Notes: generated from the letters alone by a model not told the origin. A stretch of DNA of 64,000 nucleotides from an uncultured Gammaproteobacteria bacterium (GCA_903853385.1 CAINTJ010000027.1:106401-170400); one strand, 5' to 3'; shown: positions 25,031 through 34,006, counted from the first letter of the stretch. Program-made: numbers and translations.

Positions 25031-25780
25031 ATGCAATTTTGTGCACGCAAATCGTTGACAACCCTTGGCGCAATGTCTGCCCTGATGCTGCTGCTTGGCG
25101 CCTGCAGCCAGAGCGACAATAACAGTGAAGTGCAACTGTCTGCGCTCGCCACGCGGGTCACCAATCTCGAAACCAGCCTCGCAGCCGGCAAGACCCGCTT
25201 GGAGTATCTGGAAGACATGAACGCCATCCAGAAATTGCAAGCCAGCTATCTGCATTCACTGTTCACCCAGCGCTATGAAAACATTCCCGGGTTGTTTGCA
25301 CTGGACCAGCCGGACGTATCCGTCGAATTTTCCGACAGCGGCGTTTATCGTGGTGGCGACAGCGTGCGCGGGCTCTACAAGGCGTTTGAAGCTACTCGCA
25401 ATGCCCCAGGATTTTTCCTGATGCATCTGGCGGTGGATCCCTATATTGAAATTGCCAAAGACGGGATGAGTGCGAAAAGCCACTGGCTTTCGCCCGGAGT
25501 ATCCAACAGTGCCAAAAATGGCAGTTCGTGGATCTGGGGCCCCTATTATGTGGATTACATAAAAGAAGACGGCGCCTGGAAAATCCTTCATTCCAATCTG
25601 GCACCGCTATTCCGCAATCCCTATAACTACAGCTGGAACGACGCGCCCAATCACGGCAGTGTCAATGGCCAATTGAGCGTGAAACCTGACCAACCTACTA
25701 CGTTATATCGCCCGTTCAACGAGGTGAAGAAGGAACCGAACATGTTCCGCAACAATCCCGACCTGCCCCAACCCTACTGA
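25031..25780 (+). CDS. Lipoprotein with coiled coil and SnoaL/NTF2-like domain
   Basis: A 249-residue predicted lipoprotein. The signal peptide ends in the lipobox LGAC with the acylated Cys25. A heptad-like stretch (about 34-62) follows, then a SnoaL/NTF2-like domain (about 63-200; MNAIQKLQASYLHSL...VSVEFSDSGVYRG...HLAVDPYIEI). Related cytoplasmic domains are dehydratases, isomerases or binding modules; here it would face the periplasm. The ATG at 25031 has the strong site AGGAG; a longer frame is open upstream. Its stop lies one base from the stop of the convergent VOC gene. Function unknown. Confidence 0.8.
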   Translation: MQFCARKSLTTLGAMSALMLLLGACSQSDNNSEVQLSALATRVTNLETSLAAGKTRLEYLEDMNAIQKLQASYLHSLFTQRYENIPGLFALDQPDVSVEFSDSGVYRGGDSVRGLYKAFEATRNAPGFFLMHLAVDPYIEIAKDGMSAKSHWLSPGVSNSAKNGSSWIWGPYYVDYIKEDGAWKILHSNLAPLFRNPYNYSWNDAPNHGSVNGQLSVKPDQPTTLYRPFNEVKKEPNMFRNNPDLPQPY

Positions 25781-25781
25781 G

Positions 25782-26828
25782 TTATGCCTTGAGACACTCA
25801 TTACCCAGATAGCCGCCGCCACCACAGTAAGTTTGATCCTGCAATTGCATCAGGATGCCGTCGGGATCGGTAAAATACAGTTCCGGCGTGCCGCCTTCAG
25901 CACCGCCGCGCGCGGGCAAGCGTAAACTGACATAGTGCATCATCGGGCCGGCCTGCGCGCCATCGGGTCGTGCTGTCAGCCCATTGGCAGTCAACTTGGC
26001 AAGAACGTCGTCCACCTTGAAGGCTTCCATGTTGAAGCAGCCATGGTTGATGCTGGCTGGCGTCTTTTCACCACCGGCGAACGGCCCTGCATACATCACA
26101 AATTGTTTGCCATCACCGATGCCGGTGACCGGCGAGCCTGTGCCCTGATAGGCCTGAACTTTCAAACCGAACAGATCCTGGTAAAAAGTATTGGCGGCCG
26201 CGCCGTTGCTGACAAAAGCAGTGAAATGGCTGATCTCGGTCAATTTGAACAAACCGGCTTTGACAGTTTCCACCTTGTCACACACGGCGCCCTGCTTGCC
26301 GCTGCCACCGCAATAGCTGCTGTCACTCAATTGGATAATGAGTCCGCGTGCATCGGCAAAATACAATTCTGCCGTAGCACCGCGCATACGCACCCAGGTC
26401 TTCATGGCATTGTCGAGGCCGGCCACACTCAGCGCTGGCGCCTGGATCGAACTGAAGCCTGCGGCCTGCAAGCCTTTCTGTACCGCGGCCAGATCAAAAT
26501 TGTCGACGGAATAACCGATATGGGTAATGGCCGGCGTTTCACCGCTTTGCACAGCCCTGATCGCCATGAAGGCCGGACCTTGTCCGACTCGCATGCTGAC
26601 ACGCTCACCAAAACGTGACTGCACCGGCATGCCAAACAGCTGCTGATAAAACGCCACACTGCGTTTGACATCGCTCACGCGAATTTCAAACGTATTGATC
26701 TTGCGTATCTGCAAAGCCGGCCCGCTGGCGGCGAGCAAGTGGCGGGTGAAAGCCAGTGCCGGCAAGGCGGCTAATAACGCACGTCGGGAAATGCCTGTAT
26801 TCATGGAATGCTCGCTTGGAATGGACAT
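25782..26828 (-). CDS. Exported double-domain VOC (glyoxalase/dioxygenase superfamily) protein
   Basis: A 348-residue protein with an N-terminal twin-arginine-type leader (SRRALLAALPALAF; arginines 15 and 16) and two VOC domains (about 43-185 and 196-345). The halves are related: each ends in ELYF.D..G...QL followed by YCGGxG and a second cysteine ten residues on (Cys173/Cys183 and Cys335/Cys345). Possible metal ligands include His103 and Glu154, and His201, His262 and Glu317. Extradiol dioxygenases also use two VOC domains, but I cannot show a complete iron triad. The ATG at 26828 has an AGGGGA site. Substrate unknown; its aromatic-gene neighbourhood is suggestive only. Confidence 0.8.
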   Translation of the reverse strand: MSIPSEHSMNTGISRRALLAALPALAFTRHLLAASGPALQIRKINTFEIRVSDVKRSVAFYQQLFGMPVQSRFGERVSMRVGQGPAFMAIRAVQSGETPAITHIGYSVDNFDLAAVQKGLQAAGFSSIQAPALSVAGLDNAMKTWVRMRGATAELYFADARGLIIQLSDSSYCGGSGKQGAVCDKVETVKAGLFKLTEISHFTAFVSNGAAANTFYQDLFGLKVQAYQGTGSPVTGIGDGKQFVMYAGPFAGGEKTPASINHGCFNMEAFKVDDVLAKLTANGLTARPDGAQAGPMMHYVSLRLPARGGAEGGTPELYFTDPDGILMQLQDQTYCGGGGYLGNECLKA

Positions 26829-26993
26829 GGTTGTTCCCCTTTTGCTGATTGCCAAGGATGTTAGCCTTGACCTGCCCTCGGCGTCCAGTTGCAAGCTTGG
26901 CTTGACTTAGGCAGTCCCGCATGTGAGCTTCAGGGTGGCCCGGCAGGCAAAGTGTTAGCTGTGGCACTTCATCATCATTCAAGAGGGAAAGTC

Positions 26994-27677
26994 ATGAAAA
27001 AACCGAATAATCACTACGCATTGTTATTGTTGGCATTGTCAGGTTCAGTATGGGCCCAGGCCCCGGCGCAGCCAGCGGCGGCCGGCGCAGCGGCACAACC
27101 GCCCCAGGACACGTCTATGAGTTACTTCGTCACCAGCGTCGGACTTGGCAAAGGCGCCAATCTTGGCGGGCTGGCAGGTGCCGATGCACATTGCAAATCG
27201 CTGGCCGAAGCGGCTGGTGTCAAAGGCAAAACCTGGCACGCCTATCTGAGCACCACCGGCCCAGGCGGCGTGAATGCCAAGGATCGCATCGGCAAAGGTC
27301 CCTGGTACAACGCCAATGGTGTGTTGGTGGCACGCACTGTCGATCACCTGCACTACAGCAATCTGCTGCTGACGAAAGAAACTTCAATCACCGAGAAAAA
27401 AGGCATCGTCAACGGCCTGGGCGACACCCCCAACCAGCACGACATACTGACTGGCAGCAATCCTGATGGCACCGCCACAACCATGACTTGTAACAACTGG
27501 ACCAGTGACAGTGATGCCCCCATGCCGCAAGCCATGCTGGGACATTTTGATCGTAAAGGCGGTGGCCTGATGGGTGACTCCTGGAACTCGGCCCATGCCA
27601 GTCGCGGCTGCGGTCAGGAACAGCTGAAAAGTTCTGGTGGCAACGGTTATTTCTACTGTTTTGCAACTGGTGAATGA
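26994..27677 (+). CDS. Secreted protein with C-type-lectin/endostatin-like fold
   Basis: A 227-residue secreted protein. It has a signal peptide (1-21, cleavage after WAQ-type site), an alanine/proline/glutamine-rich spacer (22-40) and one compact domain. The domain has the pattern YFVTSVGLG...GGLAGADAHC near its start and TCNNWTS, WNSAH..RGC and GGNGYFYCFA near its end. Four cysteines (67, 166, 206, 222) could form two disulfides. This pattern resembles bacterial extracellular domains of the C-type-lectin/endostatin fold. The ATG at 26994 has a GAGGG site. Partner or ligand unknown. Confidence 0.75.
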   Translation: MKKPNNHYALLLLALSGSVWAQAPAQPAAAGAAAQPPQDTSMSYFVTSVGLGKGANLGGLAGADAHCKSLAEAAGVKGKTWHAYLSTTGPGGVNAKDRIGKGPWYNANGVLVARTVDHLHYSNLLLTKETSITEKKGIVNGLGDTPNQHDILTGSNPDGTATTMTCNNWTSDSDAPMPQAMLGHFDRKGGGLMGDSWNSAHASRGCGQEQLKSSGGNGYFYCFATGE

Positions 27678-28084
27678 AATATCTCCAGTTGAGGACAATG
27701 TCGCCAGCTCATTCAGCTCAATGCAGTCGGGCTGTTTCCTGAAAATGTAAGGGAACGCTGTGGCCAGGGATGGTCGCAGCACGCCTGCAGTGTGTTTAAG
27801 CAACACTGGCCGACCCAGTGCTGTACTAAACACTATTAATGTCTCGGGGTTTTCGGCAGAATTCTTGGGCAGCCACCTCCATAAGTGCCCACCAGATATC
27901 AAGGCATTCACAACAAAAACCGCGGTTTTTTCGTGGTATTCTTGCGTATCTATTGAATTCCCAGTGCAGGATGTGGCCCGGACCTGGCACCTTGTTTTGA
28001 AAATCAGCAATTCATATCATCGGTAACTGCCTGCACTTCCATACCACCCCTTAACTGCTCCCCAAAACAATAAGAGTGAACTTC
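27678..28084. other. 407-base intergenic region without a recognised gene
   Basis: This gap lies between the lectin-like gene and the transporter gene. It holds a perfect 16-base palindrome AAAAACCGCGGTTTTT (27915-27930), AT-richer than its surroundings, and no convincing RNA gene, terminator or coding frame. It probably contains the promoter of the transporter gene. Confidence 0.5.
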
Positions 28085-29443
28085 ATGCCAGCAACCTATC
28101 ACGTCAATGATTTTGTGGATGGGCAGAAGCTCGGCCGCTTTAACCTCATGCTGCTGGTGTGGAGCTTCCTGACGATGTTCGCGGACGGCTTCGACCTGAA
28201 CTCCCTCGGCTTCACTGCCCCGGCCTTGGCGCGCATGTGGGGAGTTGAACCCAATGCCATGGGACCTGTGCTCAGCGCCAACTTATTTGGCATTTTCATG
28301 GGCGCACCGCTGCTTGGCTCGCTGGGTGACAAATATGGCCGTCGCTCCATGATTATTTTCGGCACATTGCTCTATGGCACGATGACGCTGCTGATGTCGT
28401 TCTCCACCACGATGGACCAGATGATCATCTTGCGTCTGATTGCCGGCATCGGCATCGGCGGCATCATGCCCAACACCATCTCACTCAACTCCGAACTTTC
28501 TCCCAAGAAATTTCGCTCCGCACTGATCGTCCTCATGTTCATGGGCATCACTACCGGCAGTACCGCCGTCGGCCTGGTGGCAGCCTATTTCATGCCGGCC
28601 TACGGCTGGCAAATCATTTTCCGCACCGGCGCCGTTCTACCGCTTGTAGTCGGCATTTGCCTGATGTTCGCATTGCCGGAGTCTCTGAAGTTGCTGGCAA
28701 TAAAACCGGGGGCACGCAAAGAACTGGTCGCCACTGCCAGAAAATTGCGGCCTGATCTGGTCATTGAGGATGACGCCATATTTGTAAATCCGCCCATCCT
28801 CGACCACAGTGTGGGCAGCATCCGCGAATTATTCAAAGGTGGCCTGGTATGGATTACGCCGTTGCTGTGGGTCTGTTTTTCGATCGCGTTGATGGCCAAT
28901 TTTTTCCTGAATACCACGCTGCCACTGATCTACAGCAACTACGGCATCCCAGCCAAGGAAGCGGCTTTGACTGCTACCATGTATCACGCGGGTGGCATTT
29001 TGGGCGGGCTGCTGGTCAGTCTGTTGCTGGACCGCATGGGGTTTCTGATAGTGGTGCTGATGCTGGCAGTTGGCGCTCCCTGCATCATTCTGCTTGGCTA
29101 TCAAAGTCTTGGCTTTACAACGCTGGCAATTTTTGGCGGCATTTCCGGTGTCGCGGTGCTGGGGGCGCAGTTTGCCAACAATGCGGCTGCCGGTTTGCTG
29201 TATCCCACATCCATTCGCAGCAAAGGCGTTGGCATGGCGCTGTCGATCGGGCGGCTTGGCGCCATTATTGGCCCGACTGCCGGGGCCATGCTGCTTGGCA
29301 TGAACCTGCAGATGTCCACGGTATTCCTGCTGGCAGCCCTGCCGATCATCGTGGGTTTGATTGCGGCAGTATTGCTGTCATGGCTGTGTTATCGACGCTT
29401 CAACTCCTTCCTGCTGGATGACACGCCGGCACCCACCGCCTGA
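28085..29443 (+). CDS. MFS transporter, aromatic acid:H+ symporter (AAHS) family
   Basis: A polytopic inner-membrane permease of 452 residues with 12 predicted membrane segments. AAHS hallmarks are present: DGFDLNSLGF in helix 1, GSLGDKYGRR between helices 2 and 3, the MPNTISLNSELSPKKFRS segment and LPES near mid-protein. Family members such as PcaK and BenK take up 4-hydroxybenzoate, protocatechuate or benzoate. pobA 4 kb away fits import of 4-hydroxybenzoate, though this is inference. The ATG at 28085 is preceded by AAGAG; a GTG nine bases upstream is an alternative start. Confidence 0.9.
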   Translation: MPATYHVNDFVDGQKLGRFNLMLLVWSFLTMFADGFDLNSLGFTAPALARMWGVEPNAMGPVLSANLFGIFMGAPLLGSLGDKYGRRSMIIFGTLLYGTMTLLMSFSTTMDQMIILRLIAGIGIGGIMPNTISLNSELSPKKFRSALIVLMFMGITTGSTAVGLVAAYFMPAYGWQIIFRTGAVLPLVVGICLMFALPESLKLLAIKPGARKELVATARKLRPDLVIEDDAIFVNPPILDHSVGSIRELFKGGLVWITPLLWVCFSIALMANFFLNTTLPLIYSNYGIPAKEAALTATMYHAGGILGGLLVSLLLDRMGFLIVVLMLAVGAPCIILLGYQSLGFTTLAIFGGISGVAVLGAQFANNAAAGLLYPTSIRSKGVGMALSIGRLGAIIGPTAGAMLLGMNLQMSTVFLLAALPIIVGLIAAVLLSWLCYRRFNSFLLDDTPAPTA

Positions 29444-29470
29444 TGACAGGATCGTGTTTGTCGACACCCC

Positions 29471-30487
29471 ATGTCCTGCACACCAAAACAGACTAATGCT
29501 CGTAGCTATGGAGATGTGAGATTGAACCAGTCAGAAGTCCATGCATTACCAGTAACGCTGACTCTCACAGTACCGGTTTTCAATGAAGCGGAAACGATTG
29601 CAGGTTTTCTGCAAAAAATGACGGAAGTGTTTGCACCGCATCCTGCCATCAAAGTCGACTTTGTCTTTGTCAATGACGGCAGCACCGATGAGACACTCAG
29701 CACGCTGCTCGCCTGTCAGCAACAAGATGCACGCATCACTGTGGTGGACCTGAGTCGCAATTTCGGCAAGGAAGCTGCCATGACCGCCGGCCTCAACGTG
29801 GCACAGGGTCAAGTGGTAGTGCCGATTGATGTTGACTTGCAGGACCCGCCCGAAGTTATTCTGGAAATGCTGCAACTCTGGCAGCACGGCTTTGAAGTGG
29901 TGCTGGGGCGTCGCATCAACCGCGATTCCGACAGCTGGGCCAAACGCACCACTGCCAGCTGGTTTTACAAAATCCATAACAAGATCTCCAAGCCCAAACT
30001 GCCGGAAAATGTCGGCGATTTCCGCTTGATGGACCGGGTTGTGGTGGACGCCCTGCTGACACTGCCGGAAGCGCATCGCTTCATGAAAGGCTTGTTTGCC
30101 TGGGTTGGCTTCAGAACCGCTGTGGTCGACTATGTGCGTTTGCCACGTACGGCCGGCACCACCAAATTCAACGGCTGGAGCTTGTGGAATTTCGCACTGG
30201 AAGGTCTCACCAGCTTCAGCACCGAACCCCTGCGCATCTGGACCTATGTCGGCATGCTGGTGTCTGGCCTGTCGATCCTGTTCGCCGGCTTCATCATCAT
30301 TAAAGTGGCCCTCTACGGGGCCGACGTGCCCGGCTATGCCTCCCTGATCGTGGCAGTGACATTCCTGAGTGGCTTGCAACTGGTAGGCATCGGCATACTC
30401 GGCGAATATCTGGGCCGCACCTATATCGAATCCAAACGCCGCCCGGTCTATCTGGTGCGTCGCCTCTACACGGCTGCTGGAAAATAA
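29471..30487 (+). CDS. Family 2 glycosyltransferase, GtrB/ArnC/DPM1-like
   Basis: A 338-residue enzyme expected to move a sugar from a nucleotide donor onto polyprenyl phosphate at the inner membrane. It has the GT-A core with VPVFNEAE, VNDGSTDET (67-75) and the DxD-type motif D120-V-D122 (PIDVDLQDPPE). Two C-terminal membrane helices follow, and GILGEYLGRTYIESKRRP is the usual end of the GtrB family. A TTG at 29522 with a well-placed GGAG site is a plausible true start and would remove 17 residues. First gene of a four-gene cluster; its stop overlaps the next start (TAATG). Confidence 0.9.
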   Translation: MSCTPKQTNARSYGDVRLNQSEVHALPVTLTLTVPVFNEAETIAGFLQKMTEVFAPHPAIKVDFVFVNDGSTDETLSTLLACQQQDARITVVDLSRNFGKEAAMTAGLNVAQGQVVVPIDVDLQDPPEVILEMLQLWQHGFEVVLGRRINRDSDSWAKRTTASWFYKIHNKISKPKLPENVGDFRLMDRVVVDALLTLPEAHRFMKGLFAWVGFRTAVVDYVRLPRTAGTTKFNGWSLWNFALEGLTSFSTEPLRIWTYVGMLVSGLSILFAGFIIIKVALYGADVPGYASLIVAVTFLSGLQLVGIGILGEYLGRTYIESKRRPVYLVRRLYTAAGK

Positions 30488-31200
30488 TGGATCTGAAAGA
30501 AAGTGAAATCCTCGGTGACCAGGTCAACAGCCACTGGTATTACACCGCCAAAGCCCAGGCCCTGCGCTGCATGCTCACACAACTCATGCCACGCCATTTG
30601 CTGGATGTGGGCGCAGGTTCCGGTTTTTTCTCCCGGCATTTACTGGTCAGCACCGCTGCTGAATCTGCGGTGTGCATAGATCCGAACTACGCAGGTGACA
30701 GTGACGAATGCGTCGACAACAAACCCCTGCATTTCCGCACCAAACTCGCCACCATTGATGCGGATCTGGTGCTATTGATGGATGTCCTCGAGCATGTCGA
30801 TGATGATCTGGGCCTGTTGCGCGAATACATCGACAAAGTGCCATCCGGTGCACATTTTTTCATTTCGGTGCCCGCCTTTCAATTTCTGTGGAGCGGGCAT
30901 GATGATTTTCTCGAACACAAACGGCGTTACACACTGGCACAGGTTGAAGCGCTTGCCCGCTCAGCCGGACTCACGCTGGTGCAAAGCAATTATTATTTTC
31001 TGGCGGTGTTCCCCATTGCTGCCTGCATCCGGCTGCTGCAACGCCTGATCGGCACCAGCCAGATCAAAAAATCCCAGCTAAGCCGCCACCATCCGTTGGT
31101 CAACGGCATTTTGCGGGCATTGTGCTGGCTGGAGTTGCCGCTACTGCGCAGCAACCGGCTGGCTGGCTTGTCGGTGTTTTGCCTGGCACAAAAACCTTGA
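30487..31200 (+). CDS. Class I SAM-dependent methyltransferase
   Basis: A 237-residue Rossmann-fold methyltransferase. Motif I is LLDVGAGSG (38-46), and LLMDVLEHVDDD is the motif of the UbiG/Methyltransf_11/12-like group. The C-terminal third has a hydrophobic stretch (YYFLAVFPIAACIRLLQRL) that may contact the membrane. It is embedded between a GtrB-like and a GtrA-like gene, sharing one base with the former. It may therefore methylate the lipid-linked sugar or the glycan. The substrate is inferred from context only. Confidence 0.88.
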   Translation: MDLKESEILGDQVNSHWYYTAKAQALRCMLTQLMPRHLLDVGAGSGFFSRHLLVSTAAESAVCIDPNYAGDSDECVDNKPLHFRTKLATIDADLVLLMDVLEHVDDDLGLLREYIDKVPSGAHFFISVPAFQFLWSGHDDFLEHKRRYTLAQVEALARSAGLTLVQSNYYFLAVFPIAACIRLLQRLIGTSQIKKSQLSRHHPLVNGILRALCWLELPLLRSNRLAGLSVFCLAQKP

Positions 31201-31253
31201 ACATTAAGTGCGCAGCCTGAGGCGGCGTGTCAGGTCATTATCAGAGGTCTCCG

Positions 31254-31634
31254 GTGAATAAGGGCATTGTGACCAGGTTTGTACGATTCGCAATTACCGG
31301 CCTGGCCTTGACCGGCCTGCACACACTGTTGGCGGCTGCGTTTATTGAACTGGTCAGCCCGCTGCCTCCCATTGCCAATGGTTTGGCTTTCGCCTGCGCC
31401 ACTGCGCTGTCGTATCTGATCAATACGCACTGGAGTTTTGCTGCCCGGCTCAGCCGTAGCACCTTCAGGAAATTCCTTATCGTTGCCGTGATCGGATTCG
31501 GGCTGGCGATGTTGATATCATGGCTCATGCAACTGGCGGGCTATCATTATCTGCTGGGCATTGTAGCTGTGGCCCTTGGTGTCCCTCCGGTCACATTCTT
31601 GCTGCATAACTTCTGGACTTATCGAACCCCATGA
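31254..31634 (+). CDS. GtrA-family membrane protein (probable polyprenyl-phosphate-sugar flippase)
   Basis: A 126-residue protein with four predicted transmembrane helices and the GtrA pattern (RFVRFAITGLALTGLHTLLA...LSYLINTHWSF). GtrA proteins are thought to flip polyprenyl-phosphate sugars made by GtrB. I use the GTG at 31254 with a good AGAGG site; another GTG at 31227 would add nine residues. The stop overlaps the next gene by four bases (ATGA), so the two are translationally coupled. Confidence 0.88.
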   Translation: MNKGIVTRFVRFAITGLALTGLHTLLAAAFIELVSPLPPIANGLAFACATALSYLINTHWSFAARLSRSTFRKFLIVAVIGFGLAMLISWLMQLAGYHYLLGIVAVALGVPPVTFLLHNFWTYRTP

Positions 31635-33055
31635 AAAGCATTATCAACAAAATCTGCACCTCGGAAGTGACACGGCACGTGCTGTACATCTATGCAGGCA
31701 GTTTCGTATTGCTGTGTCTGCTGATTGCAAACCCGGGCTATTTTTCGCACGACGAACTCCAGCGTTTTGATTTTTATGTGCAGCATGGTTTGGCAAGCTA
31801 TTTCAGGGCGATGCTCAACCTCAACCCCGGCACCAGTTTTGCAACTCCGATGCGGCCCTTCGCATTTTTCATCCAGGGTTTGCAGAATCTGTTCATGCAT
31901 GACTATCCGGTGGTAGTCCATCTGTCATCGGCACTGGTGACGGCCACCATTGCCGTGCTGGTCTATGCAGTGGCTACCGCTTTTGGTTTGGCCAGAAGCA
32001 CAGGTTTGCTGGCAGCGTTTATCTTCATTTTCAGTCCCTTGTCGGTGCAAGCCACCGGCTGGAGCGCCGCGCTGATGGATCAGTGGTTTGTGCTTTGGGG
32101 CCTCCTGTGCCTGTTGGCAGTAAAAGTTTTTCTGGAGCAGCAACGATGGCTCTTCATTACGCCGGTTTTGATCAGTGCGTTCTGCTTGCTGGCCCTGCTC
32201 TCGAAAGAAACTGCGATTATTTGGCCGGGAGCGATGTTGATATTCGTCATCAGGGACTTCAAACAACTGGGCAACCGGCGCTTGTGGATGGCCGCAGCGG
32301 CCTGGGCACTGCCGGTGCTGGTCTATCTCGGATATCGACTGCTGGCTATCAAGGCGTCGCTGGCAACCGATGCGAGCTCGCCCTATTCCATCGGCTTGCA
32401 TAACGTGCTGCAAAACATGTTTGTATATTTTGCGTTTCCATTTGTGCCGAAACTGGGCGAACTGCAAACCTGGGTGAATGTGCCCGACACAATCCTGGCC
32501 GCGTCCTTGCTGCTGCATGTGTTCGTGATAGCCGCACTGGCAAGATTGACCTCCCTGCGCCTTGCCGGTTTGTATGTCTATGGCTACTTCCTGTTCTTGT
32601 TGCCGGTATTGTTGATTCCCAACATGAGTTCGCATTACCTGTTTGGTTCGGCGTTGGTGCTGGCAGTGGCGCTGGCTTACATTGTCTGCAATGGCGGCTC
32701 CTGGCTGTACCGGATACCTGGCTGGCTCTGCATCATGCTGCTGGCCATGCACTCGCTGAATTTCCAGCAGGAGCTTTATCAGGATGGCACTTGCATGGCC
32801 CGCCTGGCGGCTTCCTCGGAATCCTTGTTGCTGTCCAATGGGCGTCCGCAGCATATCCAGTATCGTTTCGAACTGAACTCACCCGCCCATGTACTGCTGC
32901 GGTATACCAATGATCGCAACCAGATCGGCCTCAATTATCCGGTCCGCATGACCGTGTTGCTGGATAGCAACACCCCACCCGATCCCTCAGCCCTGCAGGC
33001 CTATATGAACAAGGAATGCATTGCTGTCCAGCAGCAGGCCGCTAGCGTCAGATAA
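31631..33055 (+). CDS. Polytopic membrane protein, probable GT-C glycosyltransferase
   Basis: A 474-residue integral membrane protein with about ten hydrophobic helices. The first predicted periplasmic loop carries SHDE (39-42), like the acidic catalytic loop of GT-C enzymes (family 39/83-type and Gtr type III proteins). It ends in a hydrophilic C-terminal domain of about 80 residues. By analogy with gtrABC it would transfer the flipped sugar to a surface glycan in the periplasm. No family member is recognised by sequence alone, so the call leans on context and topology. Confidence 0.7.
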   Translation: MKSIINKICTSEVTRHVLYIYAGSFVLLCLLIANPGYFSHDELQRFDFYVQHGLASYFRAMLNLNPGTSFATPMRPFAFFIQGLQNLFMHDYPVVVHLSSALVTATIAVLVYAVATAFGLARSTGLLAAFIFIFSPLSVQATGWSAALMDQWFVLWGLLCLLAVKVFLEQQRWLFITPVLISAFCLLALLSKETAIIWPGAMLIFVIRDFKQLGNRRLWMAAAAWALPVLVYLGYRLLAIKASLATDASSPYSIGLHNVLQNMFVYFAFPFVPKLGELQTWVNVPDTILAASLLLHVFVIAALARLTSLRLAGLYVYGYFLFLLPVLLIPNMSSHYLFGSALVLAVALAYIVCNGGSWLYRIPGWLCIMLLAMHSLNFQQELYQDGTCMARLAASSESLLLSNGRPQHIQYRFELNSPAHVLLRYTNDRNQIGLNYPVRMTVLLDSNTPPDPSALQAYMNKECIAVQQQAASVR

Positions 33056-33093
33056 GTCGGGCCTTTGCAATCCTGACCAGGCTGGCTCTTATA

Positions 33094-33723
33094 TCAGAAC
33101 TGGAAAAAATCCATTTCCACTGCCAGCTGAGTGGTATTGAGATCGATATTGCCAAGGCTGTAGCGCACATGCTGCAGCCGTACGGCGTAGCTTTCCCCAA
33201 ACAGGTATTTAAGGCCGGCGCCGTAGGAAAGCCCGTTTTCCGTCTCGGATCCGCTGGTACGCAAGCCGCCCGAACTCGCGGCAAAACCGCCGGTAATGGT
33301 ACGGTCAAGCTTGACTCGCGTATAACCCAGCGAGCCAATCAGACTGAAACGATCCGCCAGTGGAAACTCCAGCACAGCATCCAGTGCCACTTTCTGCAAA
33401 TCAACTTGTTCCTGGTTGTTGACTGCCACGAAGGTTGGCACACTGGGGTTTAGGCTGTAGTTCTTGCTCATCTGGGCCGCATCAGCATAGCCAACCTCAA
33501 ATGCCAACCACTTGGTCAGCCGATAGCCTACATAAACCTGGGTAAAACCGGTTTTTTCCTGCAATTTCTGTCCCGCAGCAAGGCTATTATCATATTGGGG
33601 CATGCTTTCAAAATCGGCACTGCCATAGCCAAGACCGCTATAAAGCCACGAATCAGCCATGCTAGCCGACGGCAAGGCCGACAATAGCAGCATAGTTGCG
33701 CATATTTTCAATTTGGGTTTCAT
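33094..33723 (-). CDS. Outer-membrane beta-barrel protein (OmpA/OmpW-like small barrel)
   Basis: A 209-residue protein with a Sec signal peptide (1-23, site near SMA-DS) and alternating hydrophobic strands (YSGLGYGSADF, VYVGYRLTKWLAFEVGYAD, YGAGLKYLF). It ends in phenylalanine (MDFFQF), the outer-membrane assembly signal. An 8-strand barrel is likely. The function is unknown. It converges on the glycan cluster with a 38-base gap that shows no clear terminator. Confidence 0.8.
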   Translation of the reverse strand: MKPKLKICATMLLLSALPSASMADSWLYSGLGYGSADFESMPQYDNSLAAGQKLQEKTGFTQVYVGYRLTKWLAFEVGYADAAQMSKNYSLNPSVPTFVAVNNQEQVDLQKVALDAVLEFPLADRFSLIGSLGYTRVKLDRTITGGFAASSGGLRTSGSETENGLSYGAGLKYLFGESYAVRLQHVRYSLGNIDLNTTQLAVEMDFFQF

Positions 33724-34006
33724 AATAAATCCACTCCAGTGACTCCATCAGACGAGGAAGCAAGCACCGCTCCTCCCCGAGCAGTCCGCAACCATGCCGT
33801 TCAAGCGTGTGCGGGGTAGATGGGTTTGTACACAGACCGGATGCAGCTGTCAGGCGATAAATGCTATCAACTGCAATTCCCTGCATTGAAATTGTCACAT
33901 ATCAAACTCTAATGGTTCCCGGCATACACAAATTCAGTGCTAATTTTGGCCTTGCCCTTGCTGCCTCGGGTAGAATGGTCGGCTTCGAAACCAGTCATGA
34001 ACCCGC

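Noticed and set aside
27915..27930. 16-base palindrome AAAAACCGCGGTTTTT as a terminator
   Set aside because: Only a short AT stem can form once a loop is allowed, and no transcript clearly ends there; it is kept only as a note in the intergenic entry.
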